DNA of 64,000 nt from Ardenticatenales bacterium. Lineage in GTDB: Bacteria; Chloroflexota; Anaerolineae; Ardenticatenales; Ardenticatenaceae. The notes beneath the pieces were generated by a model, which made no database searches, had not been told where the DNA came from, and saw only the letters and a program-made list of their open reading frames with translations. This document shows, one piece after another, positions 25,205 to 35,900 of the stretch. Made by a program: the position numbers and the translations under genes. The stretch is from assembly GCA_020634795.1 (NCBI GenBank), contig JACKAZ010000001.1, positions 1 to 64,000 of the forward strand, written 5' to 3'. Numbering within the stretch: position 1 is the first letter of the stretch; every line of letters begins with the position of its first letter.

Positions 25205-26932
25205 ATGAACCGACGATCATTGCCCACCCTCTTGCAGGAGATGCCGCTGGTGCGCTTGCGGGCGCTGGCGGCACGTCACGCGCTGGGCAACGAAGGCACG
25301 CCACAGAGTGAATTGGTCGAATTGCTGACGACGTATCTGACACGGCAAGAGACGATTAACCGCTTGCTGGACGAGATGAGCGAAAGCAGCCGCGCCGCGC
25401 TCGACCTGCTGCTGGCGCACAACGGACAGATGGCGAGCCACCGCTTGCAACGGGATCCGCTCGGCGGTGAGCTACGCCGTTTGGGGGCGGGTGCGATGGA
25501 ACGGCTCCAGCCGTGGGCGCACCCGTTATCGCCGGTGGAAGATCTCTATTATCTGGGCTTGCTCTACGAGGATTTCGGCATTCTGGAGGAATTTCGCGGC
25601 CAATTGCTCTTCATCCCCTCCGAAATTCAGCCGCTGTTGCCGCCCGTCAGCCAGCCGATCCGCACCTTTTCGCTCACCCCGCTGGAAGGGATGCCACCCG
25701 GCGTTCGCGCCGCCACGCTCGATCTCGTTGAGGACGCTTTCCGTGTGATGAGCGATCTTCAGCGTCACCATGTCTACGGGGTGAAGGGGCGCTTCTTGCC
25801 CACCGAAGCGCTGCACCGCATTAACGATCGCCTAACCCACCCCGAAGCTGCCGCCGCCTTACACCACGAGCGGGACAGCCAGCGCTTGGCCCTGCTGATG
25901 CATCTGCTCCGCGCGTTGCGGCTGATCGATGAGACCCCCGACGGACTGCTCAAGCCCGATCTTCCGTTGGCGCGGCGCTGGCTGCAACTGCCGAAGGGCC
26001 GTCGGCTGCTGACCCTGCAGCGAGCGTGGGCCGACGACGGCCTCTGGAACGATCTTTGGCGTGTGCCAACCCTGCGCCCTGAACAGAGCGGCTGGCGCAA
26101 CGACCCCCATCGTGCCCGCATGGCATTGATGGGTTGGATGGCGCATCTGCCCAACGATGGGTGGATCGATGTGGGGCAGTGGATGCGGGCGATCAAATTA
26201 AACGATCCCGATTTCCAGCGGCCCGACGGCGATTACAACTCATGGTATATCCGCCACGCCGAAAATGGGGCGCTGTTGCACGGCTGGTCCAACTGGGAAC
26301 AGGTCGAGGGGGCGCTGATCCAGTACTATCTGCATGGCCCGCTCTTCTGGCTCGGCATCGTGGATCTGGGCTATCTGGTGCCGAGCGATAAGAACCCCTT
26401 CGCCTTCCGGCTGACTCCGTGGGGCCAACGGTGGCTAGGGCGCGAAGTGACGTTGCCCCCCGAAGCGGATTCCACGCCGATCATCGTCTCGGCCGATGGG
26501 GTGGTTCATGCGCCGCGCGGCACCGACGACTGGGTGCGGCTCCATCTGGAGCGGTTGACGGAGCCAGTGGCAAATCAGGCCGACAGCTACCGGTTGGACA
26601 AGGGGCGGCTGATGGCCGAGTTGGCGGCCGGGACCGAGTTGGAGAAGGTGCTCCGCTTCTTGGAAGGGGCGGGCAACGGCTATCTGCCGGAGGAGGTGGT
26701 GACACGGATGCGCCGCTGGGCGGGGGGCTATGGCCGTGTCAGCATCAGCAACCCTTGGCTGCTGGAGGTGGACGACCCCAAGCTACTGCGAGATTTGCGG
26801 CGGATGCCCCATCTCTCTCACTATTTCGACCGACCCATCGGCCCGAATGCTGTTATCCTTTCCGCGGAAGCGCACGACGCTGTGATCGAAGCGCTGCGCA
26901 AAGCGGGCTATCCGCCACGCATCGACGACTAA
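25205..26932 (+). CDS. XPB/Ssl2 N-terminal-like (helicase-associated) domain protein
   Basis: 575 residues from the ATG at 25205 (an ATG at 25088 would add 39 residues; neither has a ribosome site, and family similarity begins near LPTLLQEMPLVRLRALA). It resembles the actinobacterial and Chloroflexota helicase-associated proteins: an N-terminal helical part, a winged-helix-like middle with WSNWEQVEGALIQYYLHGPLFWLGIVDLG, and a C-terminal block around SADGVVHAPRGTDDW...YRLDKGRLMAELAAG...YLPEEVVTRMRRW that matches the XPB damage-recognition-like domain. There are no helicase motifs, so it is not a helicase itself. Possible role in DNA repair; no XPB-type partner is in the window. Confidence 0.78.
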   Translation: MNRRSLPTLLQEMPLVRLRALAARHALGNEGTPQSELVELLTTYLTRQETINRLLDEMSESSRAALDLLLAHNGQMASHRLQRDPLGGELRRLGAGAMERLQPWAHPLSPVEDLYYLGLLYEDFGILEEFRGQLLFIPSEIQPLLPPVSQPIRTFSLTPLEGMPPGVRAATLDLVEDAFRVMSDLQRHHVYGVKGRFLPTEALHRINDRLTHPEAAAALHHERDSQRLALLMHLLRALRLIDETPDGLLKPDLPLARRWLQLPKGRRLLTLQRAWADDGLWNDLWRVPTLRPEQSGWRNDPHRARMALMGWMAHLPNDGWIDVGQWMRAIKLNDPDFQRPDGDYNSWYIRHAENGALLHGWSNWEQVEGALIQYYLHGPLFWLGIVDLGYLVPSDKNPFAFRLTPWGQRWLGREVTLPPEADSTPIIVSADGVVHAPRGTDDWVRLHLERLTEPVANQADSYRLDKGRLMAELAAGTELEKVLRFLEGAGNGYLPEEVVTRMRRWAGGYGRVSISNPWLLEVDDPKLLRDLRRMPHLSHYFDRPIGPNAVILSAEAHDAVIEALRKAGYPPRIDD

Positions 26933-27057
26933 AGCGCACGATGCAAATCGCTGTAAAGGGACTTCAGCCAGCCCTGTGGAAAAGCGCGGTGAGTCCAAGA
27001 GATTAGGGCGATTCGTAGCGCTGCAGGGGGCTTTTCTGGTCCACCTTCCCCCCGTCA

Positions 27058-27501
27058 TCAGATCGCGCCCGACGGGGCAACCTCATGTTCATCCGGAGAA
27101 AGGTGGCGCCCCATCCCCAGCACCTCGTCGTCGTGGAAGCCCAGTTCTTCATAGAAGGCAATCACCGCCCGATTGCTGGCCCGCACTTGTAGATTTACCT
27201 TCGTACAGCCCCGCGCCGCGAGCGTAGCCAGCATGTGGTCGACCAGCGCCTTACCGATGCCCTGCCGTTGACGGTGCGGCGCTACCGCGACCTTGTAGAG
27301 CCAGCCGCGCACCCCATCCCAGCCCGCAATCGCCGTTCCCACCAACGTCCCGTCCTCGATTGCCACAAAGAAGAGATCATCGACAGAGAGCTTACGATCG
27401 ATGTAAGCCTGTGGCTCGTTGTGTGCCGGCTCGTTGGGAAAAACCTCGGCCCACAGCGCGATTACCGCGTCGCGATCCTCGGTCTCAAAGTGGCGAATCA
27501 T
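27058..27501 (-). CDS. GNAT family N-acetyltransferase
   Basis: A 147-residue cytoplasmic acetyltransferase of the YpeA type. The acetyl-CoA site is clear: LYKVAVAPHRQRQGIGKALVDHMLATLAARGCTKVNLQV (R/Q-x-x-G-x-G/A), followed by SNRAVIAFYEELGF. Acceptor unknown. It converges with the XPB-N-like gene; an ordinary 163-bp spacer separates it from the TPR-like gene upstream. Confidence 0.92.
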   Translation of the reverse strand: MIRHFETEDRDAVIALWAEVFPNEPAHNEPQAYIDRKLSVDDLFFVAIEDGTLVGTAIAGWDGVRGWLYKVAVAPHRQRQGIGKALVDHMLATLAARGCTKVNLQVRASNRAVIAFYEELGFHDDEVLGMGRHLSPDEHEVAPSGAI

Positions 27502-27664
27502 GATTGTGCCTCTGTTGGGTTTTGTGGTCAGTGTAGCTATCTCTTTGTCGGGCGTCGCGGCGGCGTGGCGCCAAGACGATCATCGGACAAGATGTATGGA
27601 CGGGTGTGCGGCCATATGGCAATGCAAGGGCTACCCGGACAACCTATTGCCCCTGCCAACCGAT

Positions 27665-28258
27665 TCACGCTTCATGGTTCACGACCCCCAGCTCCGCCTT
27701 CAGCGCCGCCAACTCTGCCTCCACCGCCGCTGCCCGCCGCGCGCGCTCTTGGGCGATGCGGGGGTCGGCGGGAAGCGCGCCGACGTGGCCGAGCGTGAGC
27801 AGAAAGTCCCGTTCGATATCAAGCACGAGGGCGGCCCCGCTGGCGCGGAGCGAGTCGCGCGCGAGCTGGTGGGCACCCACCTCGTCGGCCAGCTTGCCCA
27901 GCGCGTGGCGGGCCGCCGCCAGCAGATCGTAAAGCTCGTGCCCTTTTGCCAGCCGCGCACTTTCCTGCCAAATCAGCGCTGCGCGGCGCAAATCGCCCTC
28001 GTGATGGAGCGCATGGCCCAGATCGAGTAAGACCAACGCCTTCTCTTCGGGAAAGTCATCGAGAAGCTGCACGGCCAGCGCCAAATCATGGCTGGGGCGC
28101 TGCCCAGCACGCTGCAACAGCGCGGCCCGCCGGTGCAGCGCCAATGCCGCGCCCCGCGCGTCGCCCCGTTCCAGCGCTGTTTCCGCCGCTTCGGCCAAGC
28201 TCAGCAGCGCGGGCAGCGCGGCATGGTCATCGCTCGTCCGCGCCAAGGCGTCGTTCAT
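27665..28258 (-). CDS. TPR-like helical repeat protein
   Basis: 197 residues. The ATG at 28258 overlaps the mrp stop codon (ATGA), so it is preferred to the longer open frame that runs inside mrp. The protein is almost entirely helical and alanine-rich with repeated patterns such as LLSLAEAAETALERGDARGAALALHRRAALLQRAGQ and LLDLGHALHHEGDLRRAALIWQESARLAKG, which look like tetratricopeptide repeats. It is probably a protein-interaction scaffold. Coupled translation with mrp suggests a shared task, but none is known. Confidence 0.72.
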   Translation of the reverse strand: MNDALARTSDDHAALPALLSLAEAAETALERGDARGAALALHRRAALLQRAGQRPSHDLALAVQLLDDFPEEKALVLLDLGHALHHEGDLRRAALIWQESARLAKGHELYDLLAAARHALGKLADEVGAHQLARDSLRASGAALVLDIERDFLLTLGHVGALPADPRIAQERARRAAAVEAELAALKAELGVVNHEA

Positions 28259-29058
28259 TCGCTGTTCAGCCGCTGGAGTTGCGCCGCCAAGTCGTGGAAG
28301 GCCGCCGCCGCGCCACTCGCCGTCGACAGGGCGATGGGTTGACCGAGGTCGCCGCCCGCGCGCAGCGGTGGCTCGAAGGGAATCTGGGCCAGCAAGGGCA
28401 GCGACATTTCGTCGGCCAGCGCCTGCGCCCCCCCTTCTCCAAAGAGGGCGTGGCGACTCCCGCACGCCTCACATTGGAAGTAGCTCATATTCTCCACGAT
28501 GCCAAGAACGGGAACTGCCAGCGTGCGGAACATCCCTATCGCTTTGCGGGCATCGTCGGCGGCGACCCCCTGCGGCGTGGTGACCACGATGGCGCCGTCG
28601 GGTTGCGCATGGCGGGCGATCGCGATCGCGATGTCGCCGGTGCCGGGGGGCAGGTCGATGATGAGGTGATCCAGTTCGCCCCAATCCACATCGAAGAGGA
28701 ACTGGCGCAGCACTTTGTCGGTCATCGGGCCGCGCCATACGACCGCCTGCGACGCATCGACCAAAAAGCCGACGGAGATCAGCTTGATGCCATAGCTCTC
28801 GGCCGGGGGCATCCCTTGCGCGCCCCGGTCGGGCAAGGCCTCGACCCCGAGCATGCGTGGCACGTTGGGGCCGAAGATATCGGCATCGAGCAGGCCCACG
28901 CGCGGCCCCTGCTGGGCCAAGGCGACCGCAAGGTTGACGGCGACCGTTGATTTGCCAACGCCGCCCTTGCCGCTGCCCACCGCGATGATCTGCGTGGAGG
29001 GCCGCTGTGGAGCCGCGCGTGGGGGCGCGGCCATGCGCTGCCGTGCCACGACGCGCAC
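28255..29058 (-). CDS. mrp: Mrp/NBP35-family iron-sulfur carrier ATPase (ATPase domain)
   Basis: The 267-residue frame holds the whole ParA/MinD-like ATPase domain: deviant Walker A SGKGGVGKST (about 29-38), LLDADIFGPNVPRML, the switch region LIIDLPPGTGD, IVTTPQGVA-like VVTTPQGVAADDARK, and the dimer-interface Cys pair in FQCEACGSRHALFGEGG. Mrp proteins carry Fe-S clusters to target enzymes. The usual N-terminal MIP18/DUF59 domain is present upstream but in a different frame and with an in-frame stop (see 29059-29269). The GTG at 29058 may be an artificial start, and the natural protein would begin at 29269. Confidence 0.85.
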   Translation of the reverse strand: MRVVARQRMAAPPRAAPQRPSTQIIAVGSGKGGVGKSTVAVNLAVALAQQGPRVGLLDADIFGPNVPRMLGVEALPDRGAQGMPPAESYGIKLISVGFLVDASQAVVWRGPMTDKVLRQFLFDVDWGELDHLIIDLPPGTGDIAIAIARHAQPDGAIVVTTPQGVAADDARKAIGMFRTLAVPVLGIVENMSYFQCEACGSRHALFGEGGAQALADEMSLPLLAQIPFEPPLRAGGDLGQPIALSTASGAAAAFHDLAAQLQRLNSE

Positions 29059-29269
29059 CGCCGTGACGGCGTCGAGCGCGGTGAAGCGCTTCGTCGATCA
29101 GCCGTGCCGTCTGTCGCTGCATGTCCGCGCTGAAATGGGCGATGGCCAGGACGATGGTGGCGGTGCCATCGTCGCTGAGCGTTGCTTCTTGCACGGCGGC
29201 GAGCAACGGGCGGTCAAAGCCGGGCAGGGTCAGCGTTCAGCGGGGGAGTAGTCGTTCGTCGATGGTCAT
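29059..29269 (-). pseudogene. Disrupted MIP18 (DUF59) N-terminal domain of mrp
   Basis: From the ATG at 29269 the frame reads MTIDERLLPR, then TGA (29239-29237), then continues in the same frame as TLTLPGFDRPLLAAVQEATL...DMQRQTARLIDEAL, the recognisable DUF59 domain. One extra base near 29082-29090 then shifts it away from the ATPase frame; skipping it gives EALTALDAVTAVRVVARQ, which joins smoothly. So the domain carries one nonsense and one frameshift lesion, or the sequence has two errors. Confidence 0.75.
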
Positions 29270-29405
29270 GCGGTAGATCGCTGAGATGGATAGGGATAGG
29301 GCGATGGTAGCACGGAAAGGGGGATTGGTGAATGGGGCATGGAGCCAGGGGTATGAGGTCTCGCAGTGGCCCTCCATTCGTGGGGGCCATGCCAACTTTC
29401 ATGTT

Positions 29406-29577
29406 TATACCCAATCGGAAGGTTGATTGTGCCACGTAGATCAATGGTAACAGCCAAGAAGGGGCCTGCGCAGGCAGGCCCCTTGGCCGACAGGCCCTCC
29501 AGCGGGGATTGTAATCCCCCGTCCCACGGTTACACCGTCAAATCCACATCCACAATTGTCTATGAGAATGGGTATTA
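29406..29577. mobile_element. MITE-like hairpin-rich element, copy 2
   Basis: A 172-bp copy of 12217-12387 with about a dozen differences. The right end GAATGGGTATTA is a better inverted match to the left TATACCCAATC than in copy 1. The central hairpin changes from GGGGATTAAAATCCCC to GGGGATTGTAATCCCC and the third hairpin from ACGGTCACACCGT to ACGGTTACACCGT: the stems are kept and the changes fall in the loops. It lies downstream of no clear gene, about 350 bases ahead of the giant surface-protein gene. Confidence 0.8.
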
Positions 29578-29710
29578 CGTCATGGCGCTTTCTACGAAGC
29601 GGGGGCCCACTAGCGCCCAAAACTGGCGATTTTCAAGGCAGAATGGTGAAACGGGACGGGCTGTGCTGGAGATGGAGGGGCGGCGGATTCTGGGATTGAT
29701 ACGCTTCATT

Positions 29711-29764
29711 GGTACATATGTACCTGCCAATTTGTGCTTAACTACAATCGTGGTAGGATTGTAG
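29711..29764 (+). promoter_or_regulatory. Promoter with two flanking palindromes ahead of the giant surface-protein gene
   Basis: GGTACATATGTACC (29711-29724) is a perfect 14-bp palindrome. TTGTGC (29732-29737) and TAGGAT (29754-29759), 16 bases apart, form a plausible sigma-70 promoter, and the inverted repeat CTACAATC-N7-GATTGTAG (29742-29764) overlaps its -10. The layout suggests a repressor or activator site pair. The start codon is about 165 bases downstream. Confidence 0.45.
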
Positions 29765-29929
29765 GCAACCACTTTTATCTGGGATTTATCTGATACTCAT
29801 CTCAATCTCATACTTGGACAAGCCCCTTTTCATCCCCCTCGCTGGCGCCTGCCCACTGCCGTCATCCTCAGTAGTCCTTCAGGTAATTTGGTCCAATCCC
29901 CCTTCCACTTTTATTAAGGAGATTAGACG

Positions 29930-32900
29930 ATGTTTAGACGTGGCCTTCTCATCCACCGTACGCTTGTGGGGTTGAAAAGCCTCCTGTTCAGTTCCACAAG
30001 GCGGCAATCCACCTCCGGAAATCGGGCGCCGATCCGACTCCTTCTTCTCTCCACGTTTCTCCTCCTTCTTCTTCTCCCCTCTGCCGTGTTCGCGGACTCA
30101 CTGCGTGTCGACTTTGAAAGCTTTTCGCTCGGCAATGTGAACGGACAGAACGGCTGGAGCAAAACCGGATCATATGATGTCGAGATCGTCAGCAACACCT
30201 CTGCCCCTCCATCGTTTGGCAGCCAGAGCTTGCGCATCTCAAACGCCGTAACGTCAGGGGCATTCGGCGATCAGCTTTTCTCCGCCTCATTGAACGATGA
30301 GGCCGGGGAGAGCACTGCGCTCAATGGCGGGCTCTCAGGCGGCACGCGGCAGCCCTTCTTCCAAGCCTCGTGGGACGTAGCATCGACCGTTCCCGGCGCG
30401 GAACAGGCCGGACTGCAGGTCACGGCCAGCCCTGATCGTGGCGATGGCGCTCGCATGAGCTGGATTCAGGTGGCGGACACGCCGGGCGGGCTGGATGTCA
30501 ATTTTTATGGCTATGACACGACGTTGGGCGGCACTTGCAGTGACTTGATCAACTTCGTCTATTCCAGTCCGGTAAGCGGCCTCGACCGCACTGTACCCCA
30601 CAATATCAAAGTCACTATGGAGTTTTTAGACGGTATCAATAACGATGTCGTGAAGCTCTATGTGGATGGCATCTTGGTGGAAACCGGTAAAAGCTGGGAA
30701 GATTACTTCCGCAACTGCGAGCCACCTGAGTCACGCACCGTAGACTCGATCCTCTTCCGCGTCGCCGGTACGCCGGCCACCGCCACATTCGGTAACGGCT
30801 TCCTCATCGACAATTTCTCCAGCTATTCAGGACCGGTGAGTGAGACGACCGTGGTCGTCGATCAAAGCTCTGCCGATTGGGCCTTTGTAGAGGAAACGGC
30901 AAACGGTTCGGGCAGTTTCGTCAGTGGGCCGGGCACACCCCCGGCTGGCACGGGCAGCGCCGAGCTGACGGTTGATGCGGCTGGCGGTGAGTTGTTCGGC
31001 GCGGCGCTCTACGGCGGAACCTATCTGCGCGATATCAACGCGCTCACCTATCAGACCTATCGCCAGAGCGGAGCCGTAGCGCTGGCGGCGGCGCTGCAGC
31101 TCAATGTTGACTACGATCTCACCGATGGCAACAACGGCTGGCAGGGACGGTTGGTCTACGAACCCTATAACAGCGGCACCAACCCGTCGACCGGTCTCTG
31201 GGAGGAATGGGACGCGCTGGGTGCCGACGCCAAGTGGTGGGCAAGCGGAGCCCCTGGTAACACCCTATGCCCTCAATCCTCGCCCTGCACACTGGGTAAA
31301 GTGCTGACCAACTGGCCCAATCTCGGTGTGCACGCCACGATCCCGGGCATCGGCTTTAAGGCCGGCAGCAATTGGGCGAGCGGTTTTACGGGCAACGTGG
31401 ATGCCTTCACCATCCAAGTCAACGGCGATACCGTGCATTATGATTTTGAACCGTGTTCGGCGGTCGAGAATGAAGACACGGGCGAGCTCTTCTGCACCAT
31501 TCAGGATGCAATCGATGATTCAGATACCAACAGTGGTGATACGATCCTGATCTCCGCTGGCGTCTACGATGAACATGTCGTGGTGGACAAGAGCCTCACC
31601 CTCAAGGGGGCGGGCGCGGGGACGAATCCGGCGACCCACACTATTCTGGATGGGACGGGACTGGCCCCAGGCTCTGGGATTCAAATAAATAGTGGCGTCA
31701 CCAATGTGATGATCGAAGCGTTGACGGTACAGGATTACACGCTCAGCAGTTCCAACCATGCCGGTGTCGTGGGCTTGGGAAGCAACAACAACTTCACGCT
31801 GCGAAATGCTGAACTTTACAACAACAACGGCGGGCGGGGTGGCGTCTACCTTAACGGCCCGGTTGACACGGTCCTGATCGACAATGTCACTGCTCACAAC
31901 AACCAAGGCCGTGGCATCGTCATTTGGAACGGCTTTAAGACGAACATCACTATCACCAATAACGATGTACAGTCTACCAATTGCTGCGGTATCGAGTTAC
32001 AGGATGGCACAGCTTCGGGCGTGACGATGAGCGGCAATACGGTGGTCAGCAATGGTGACAGCGGCATGTCGGCCATCGGTCTGACCGCCGGTGCTGGCCC
32101 GAACGTTATCAGCAACAACGACGTGACCAATAATGGTCGCTTTGGTATTGAGATCAAGAACCCGGACGGCACGGGCCTCGATACGGGCGATGGCAGTATT
32201 GTGGTGGAAGGTAACACCGTCTCCATCACGCCCTCGGCCACGATGAACGTCCGCGACCATGCGGGTATTGCCATCTTCCGCCGTTCTTTCATCGCTGGCA
32301 ATCCAACGGGCTATGTGGATGTGCCGACTGGCGTTGTGGTGCGCAACAATACGGTGAGCGGCTACGTGCAGCAAAATCCGGGCGCGTCGACCAGCGAAGG
32401 CTTCGGCATTGTGATTGAGGGCACCAATCACACGGTGACGGGCAATACCCTCAACAACAATGAGATCGGAATTCAAGAGCAGGGGGGCAATCACCCCAAC
32501 GCCAACTACGTGCCTAACGAGGCGGGTGACGGGGATCAGGCCGATGGTGCCTCGCCCAACTACTTTGGTCGGGGTAATGCGCCTCTGGCCTGTGCCAATA
32601 CAATCATCGGCAACAGTTTCAGCGGGAATGCGACCGACTACCGTAAGAACGTGGCTGGAAGCGGTAGTGGGTACGTCACGAATCTCACCACGGGTGAAAT
32701 CTTCTGCACGATTCAGGCGGCCATTGACGACAGCGATACGGACAATGGCGATGTGCTCGAGCTATCCGCTGACACCTTTGCTGAAGAGGTGCATGTCACC
32801 AAGAGCTTGACGATACAAGGGGATTCGAAAACGACCACCATCCTCAACCCCACCAAGAATACTGGCACGGCCGGTGACGCACGGGCGTGGTGGCTGGTGG

Positions 32901-35900
32901 ACAGCGGCGTTGATCTGACGTTGCAGCGCATGACCTTTGACGGTACGGGTTACAAAGTCTGGCAAGCGATCCGCAACAAAGGCTCCGGTACGATCGATGA
33001 CGTCGCCTTCACCGAGATCAAGTTCGATGAGAGCGGGCCGTCCTACGCTGGCACGGCCGTTGCGGCCTTCGGAACGGGCAATGTGAACATCACCAACGCC
33101 ATGTTCTCCGAAATCGGCCGCGTCGGCGTTCTCTACTTCGGGACCGGGATCACTGGCTCGACCTTCTCCGGCAACATGTACACTGGCAAAGGCGACGGCG
33201 ACTTCTTGGACTATGCGCTGGATATCAGCGCGGGCGCCGTTGTCACGGTGGACGACAATACGATCTCTGACAACCGAGGCGTCGCCAGTTCGGACGGCTC
33301 GGCTTCGGCGGGCATTCTTGTTACTACCTACTTCGGGCCAGGGACGCAAGCGACGATCCTCGACAACACGATTTCAGCTTCGACCACGGCCGTGAGCGTC
33401 GGCATCAACAGCAGCGACGCCAGCACGGCGATCGTCACCGGCAACACCTTCACCGACAACGAATATGGCGTCAGCATGATCGGCAGCGGCACGACCGCCA
33501 CGATTCGGGACAACGCCATCACCAACTCGAGCGGCGTGGGTGCTGGGGTGAGCGTCAACGATGGTGCAACGGCCACCATCGGCGGCGCAGCCGTGGACGA
33601 AGGCAACAGCATCAGTGGCTTTGCCACGGGTGTGGATGTGGACGGCGCGACCGCTTCCATCGTCGGTAACGAGATCGACAGCAACGAAGTGGGCGTCCTC
33701 TTCCAAGATGGCGCAACCTCGACTGCGTTCAGCTACAACAACATCACCAACAACACGACCGCTGGCGCCGAGAACCAAAGCGCGAACGTGATTGACGCCA
33801 CGCTGAACTGGTGGAACGATGCCAGCGGACCGGGCGGCGATGGCCCTGGAAGCGGCGACGCTATCCTAGAGACGGTGAGTGCGTTCGAAATCTGCCCATG
33901 GTTGGGGGCGCCCTACGTGGCCGGTAGTCCCACGGTGGTTGGTACGCCAGTTACCAACGTTGATACGGGCGAAGGGTTCTGCACGATTCAGGCGGCCATT
34001 GACGACAGCGATACGGACAATGGCGATGTCATTGAGGTCAGCGCGGGCACGTTCGAGGAGCAGGTCCATGTCTACAAGGAAGTCACCATTCAAGGGCAGG
34101 GCGCGGGTAACACGATCATCAAGTCGCCCCCGTCCCTAACGCTTTCCTTCACCAGTAGCGCGGCCAACTATCCGATCGTCTTTGTGGATGGGGTGGACAA
34201 TGTCGTGCTTCAAGAGCTGACGGTTGACGGTGCGGGCCGCGGTAACAGTAACTATCGTTTCACCGGCGTGGCCTTCTACAACGCAAGCGGTAGCGTCAAC
34301 AATGTGACGATCCAAGATGTACGCAACGAGCCGCTTGATGGGAGTCAACACGGTAACGCCTTCTTTGCCTATACTGACAACGGTGGGCCAGATACGGTTA
34401 TGGTGGATGGGGCCGAGATCAGTGGCTTCCAGAAGACCGGAATGATCATGGCGGGTAATGGTCTAACGGGTAATATCACAAATAGCACTGTCACGGGCGC
34501 GGGGCCGTTGGGATTGGGCCTCCCGGCACAGAACGGCATCCAGTATTCCGCTGGTGCCACGGGTTCGGTGACGGATAACACCATAAGCGATATCAGCTAC
34601 GAGCCAGCGACTTGGGCGGCCTGCGGCCTCCTGCTCATCGGACCCGCGGCAGATATCACAGTTTCCGACAATACGCTGAACGATAACCAGATCGGTGCGT
34701 ATCTAATCGACCTCGGCGGTACGGTCAGCGACAACAGTGTGACTTACACGACCGCCAACATGGGGGCGACCCCCTATTGGTGGGGGATCGTGGCTGATCC
34801 GGGCGAAGGCAATGAGCGGCAAATTCTGGCCTCACCGTTCGATGTTGAGGTCGAACAACCGGCCGATGCGCCCGACGCGCCAATGCTCATTACCACCACG
34901 ATCGACAACAACACGCTGGAGGGCGATGGCAACGGGGTCGGTATTGAGGCCGATGCCTTCGGCAGCGAGACGTTGGATGTGACCATCACGTCCAATACGG
35001 TCGAGAACTTCGACTACGCCGTAGCGCTTTACGAGGAACAACCCGGCGCGACGCTTACGGCGACGCTGCTGGATAATATGTTGACGAACAGCGGCCAGGT
35101 TGGCACGGGTGTCGGCGTTCTGGAGGGGGTTGAAGCCACGATTGGTGGCACGGGCGTAGGCGAGGGCAACGCCATCAGTGGCTTTGCCACGGGTGTGGAT
35201 GTGGACGGCGCCACCGCTTCTATCGTCGGTAACAAGATCGATAGCAACGAATTGGGCGTCCTCTTCGAAGATGGCGCGACCTCGACCGCGTTCAGCTACA
35301 ACAACATCACCAACAACACGACCGCTGGCGCCGAGAACCAAAGCGCGAACGTGATTGACGCCACGCTGAACTGGTGGAACGATGCCAGCGGACCGGGCGG
35401 CGATGGCCCTGGAAGTGGTGATGCGATTCTCGAAACGGTGAGTGGCTTCCAAGTTTGCCCATGGCTGATCGCGCCCTATGTGGCGGGCAGTCCCGTGGTG
35501 ACCCCACCCACCGTAACGAATCTTAACACCAGCGAACTCTTCTGCTCGATCCAATCCGCAATTGACGACAGCGGCACGGCCACCGGCCATGTGCTAGAGG
35601 CCAGCGCGGGAACCTTCACAGAGAACGTCACGGTGTACAAAGGCGTCGTCCTGCAAGGCCAAGGCAACGGCACCGATCCGCTGGTGGACACCATCGTCAC
35701 CGCGCCGTCGGGCAACATCTTCAACATCACCGCGAGTGGTAACTCGGCCACCGAACGGCTCACGATTCAGAATCTGCGGGTCGATGCGGCCGCCAACGGG
35801 ATCTACACCGATTCGGCCATCAGTTACATCACATTCAACGGCCTTGTTGTTGATGGCGCGTCCAATTACGGCGTGGACATCCACAACAACGCCGGCGTGA

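Noticed and set aside
25205..26932. DNA helicase
   Set aside because: No P-loop or DEAD/DEAH motif; only XPB N-terminal-like parts are seen.
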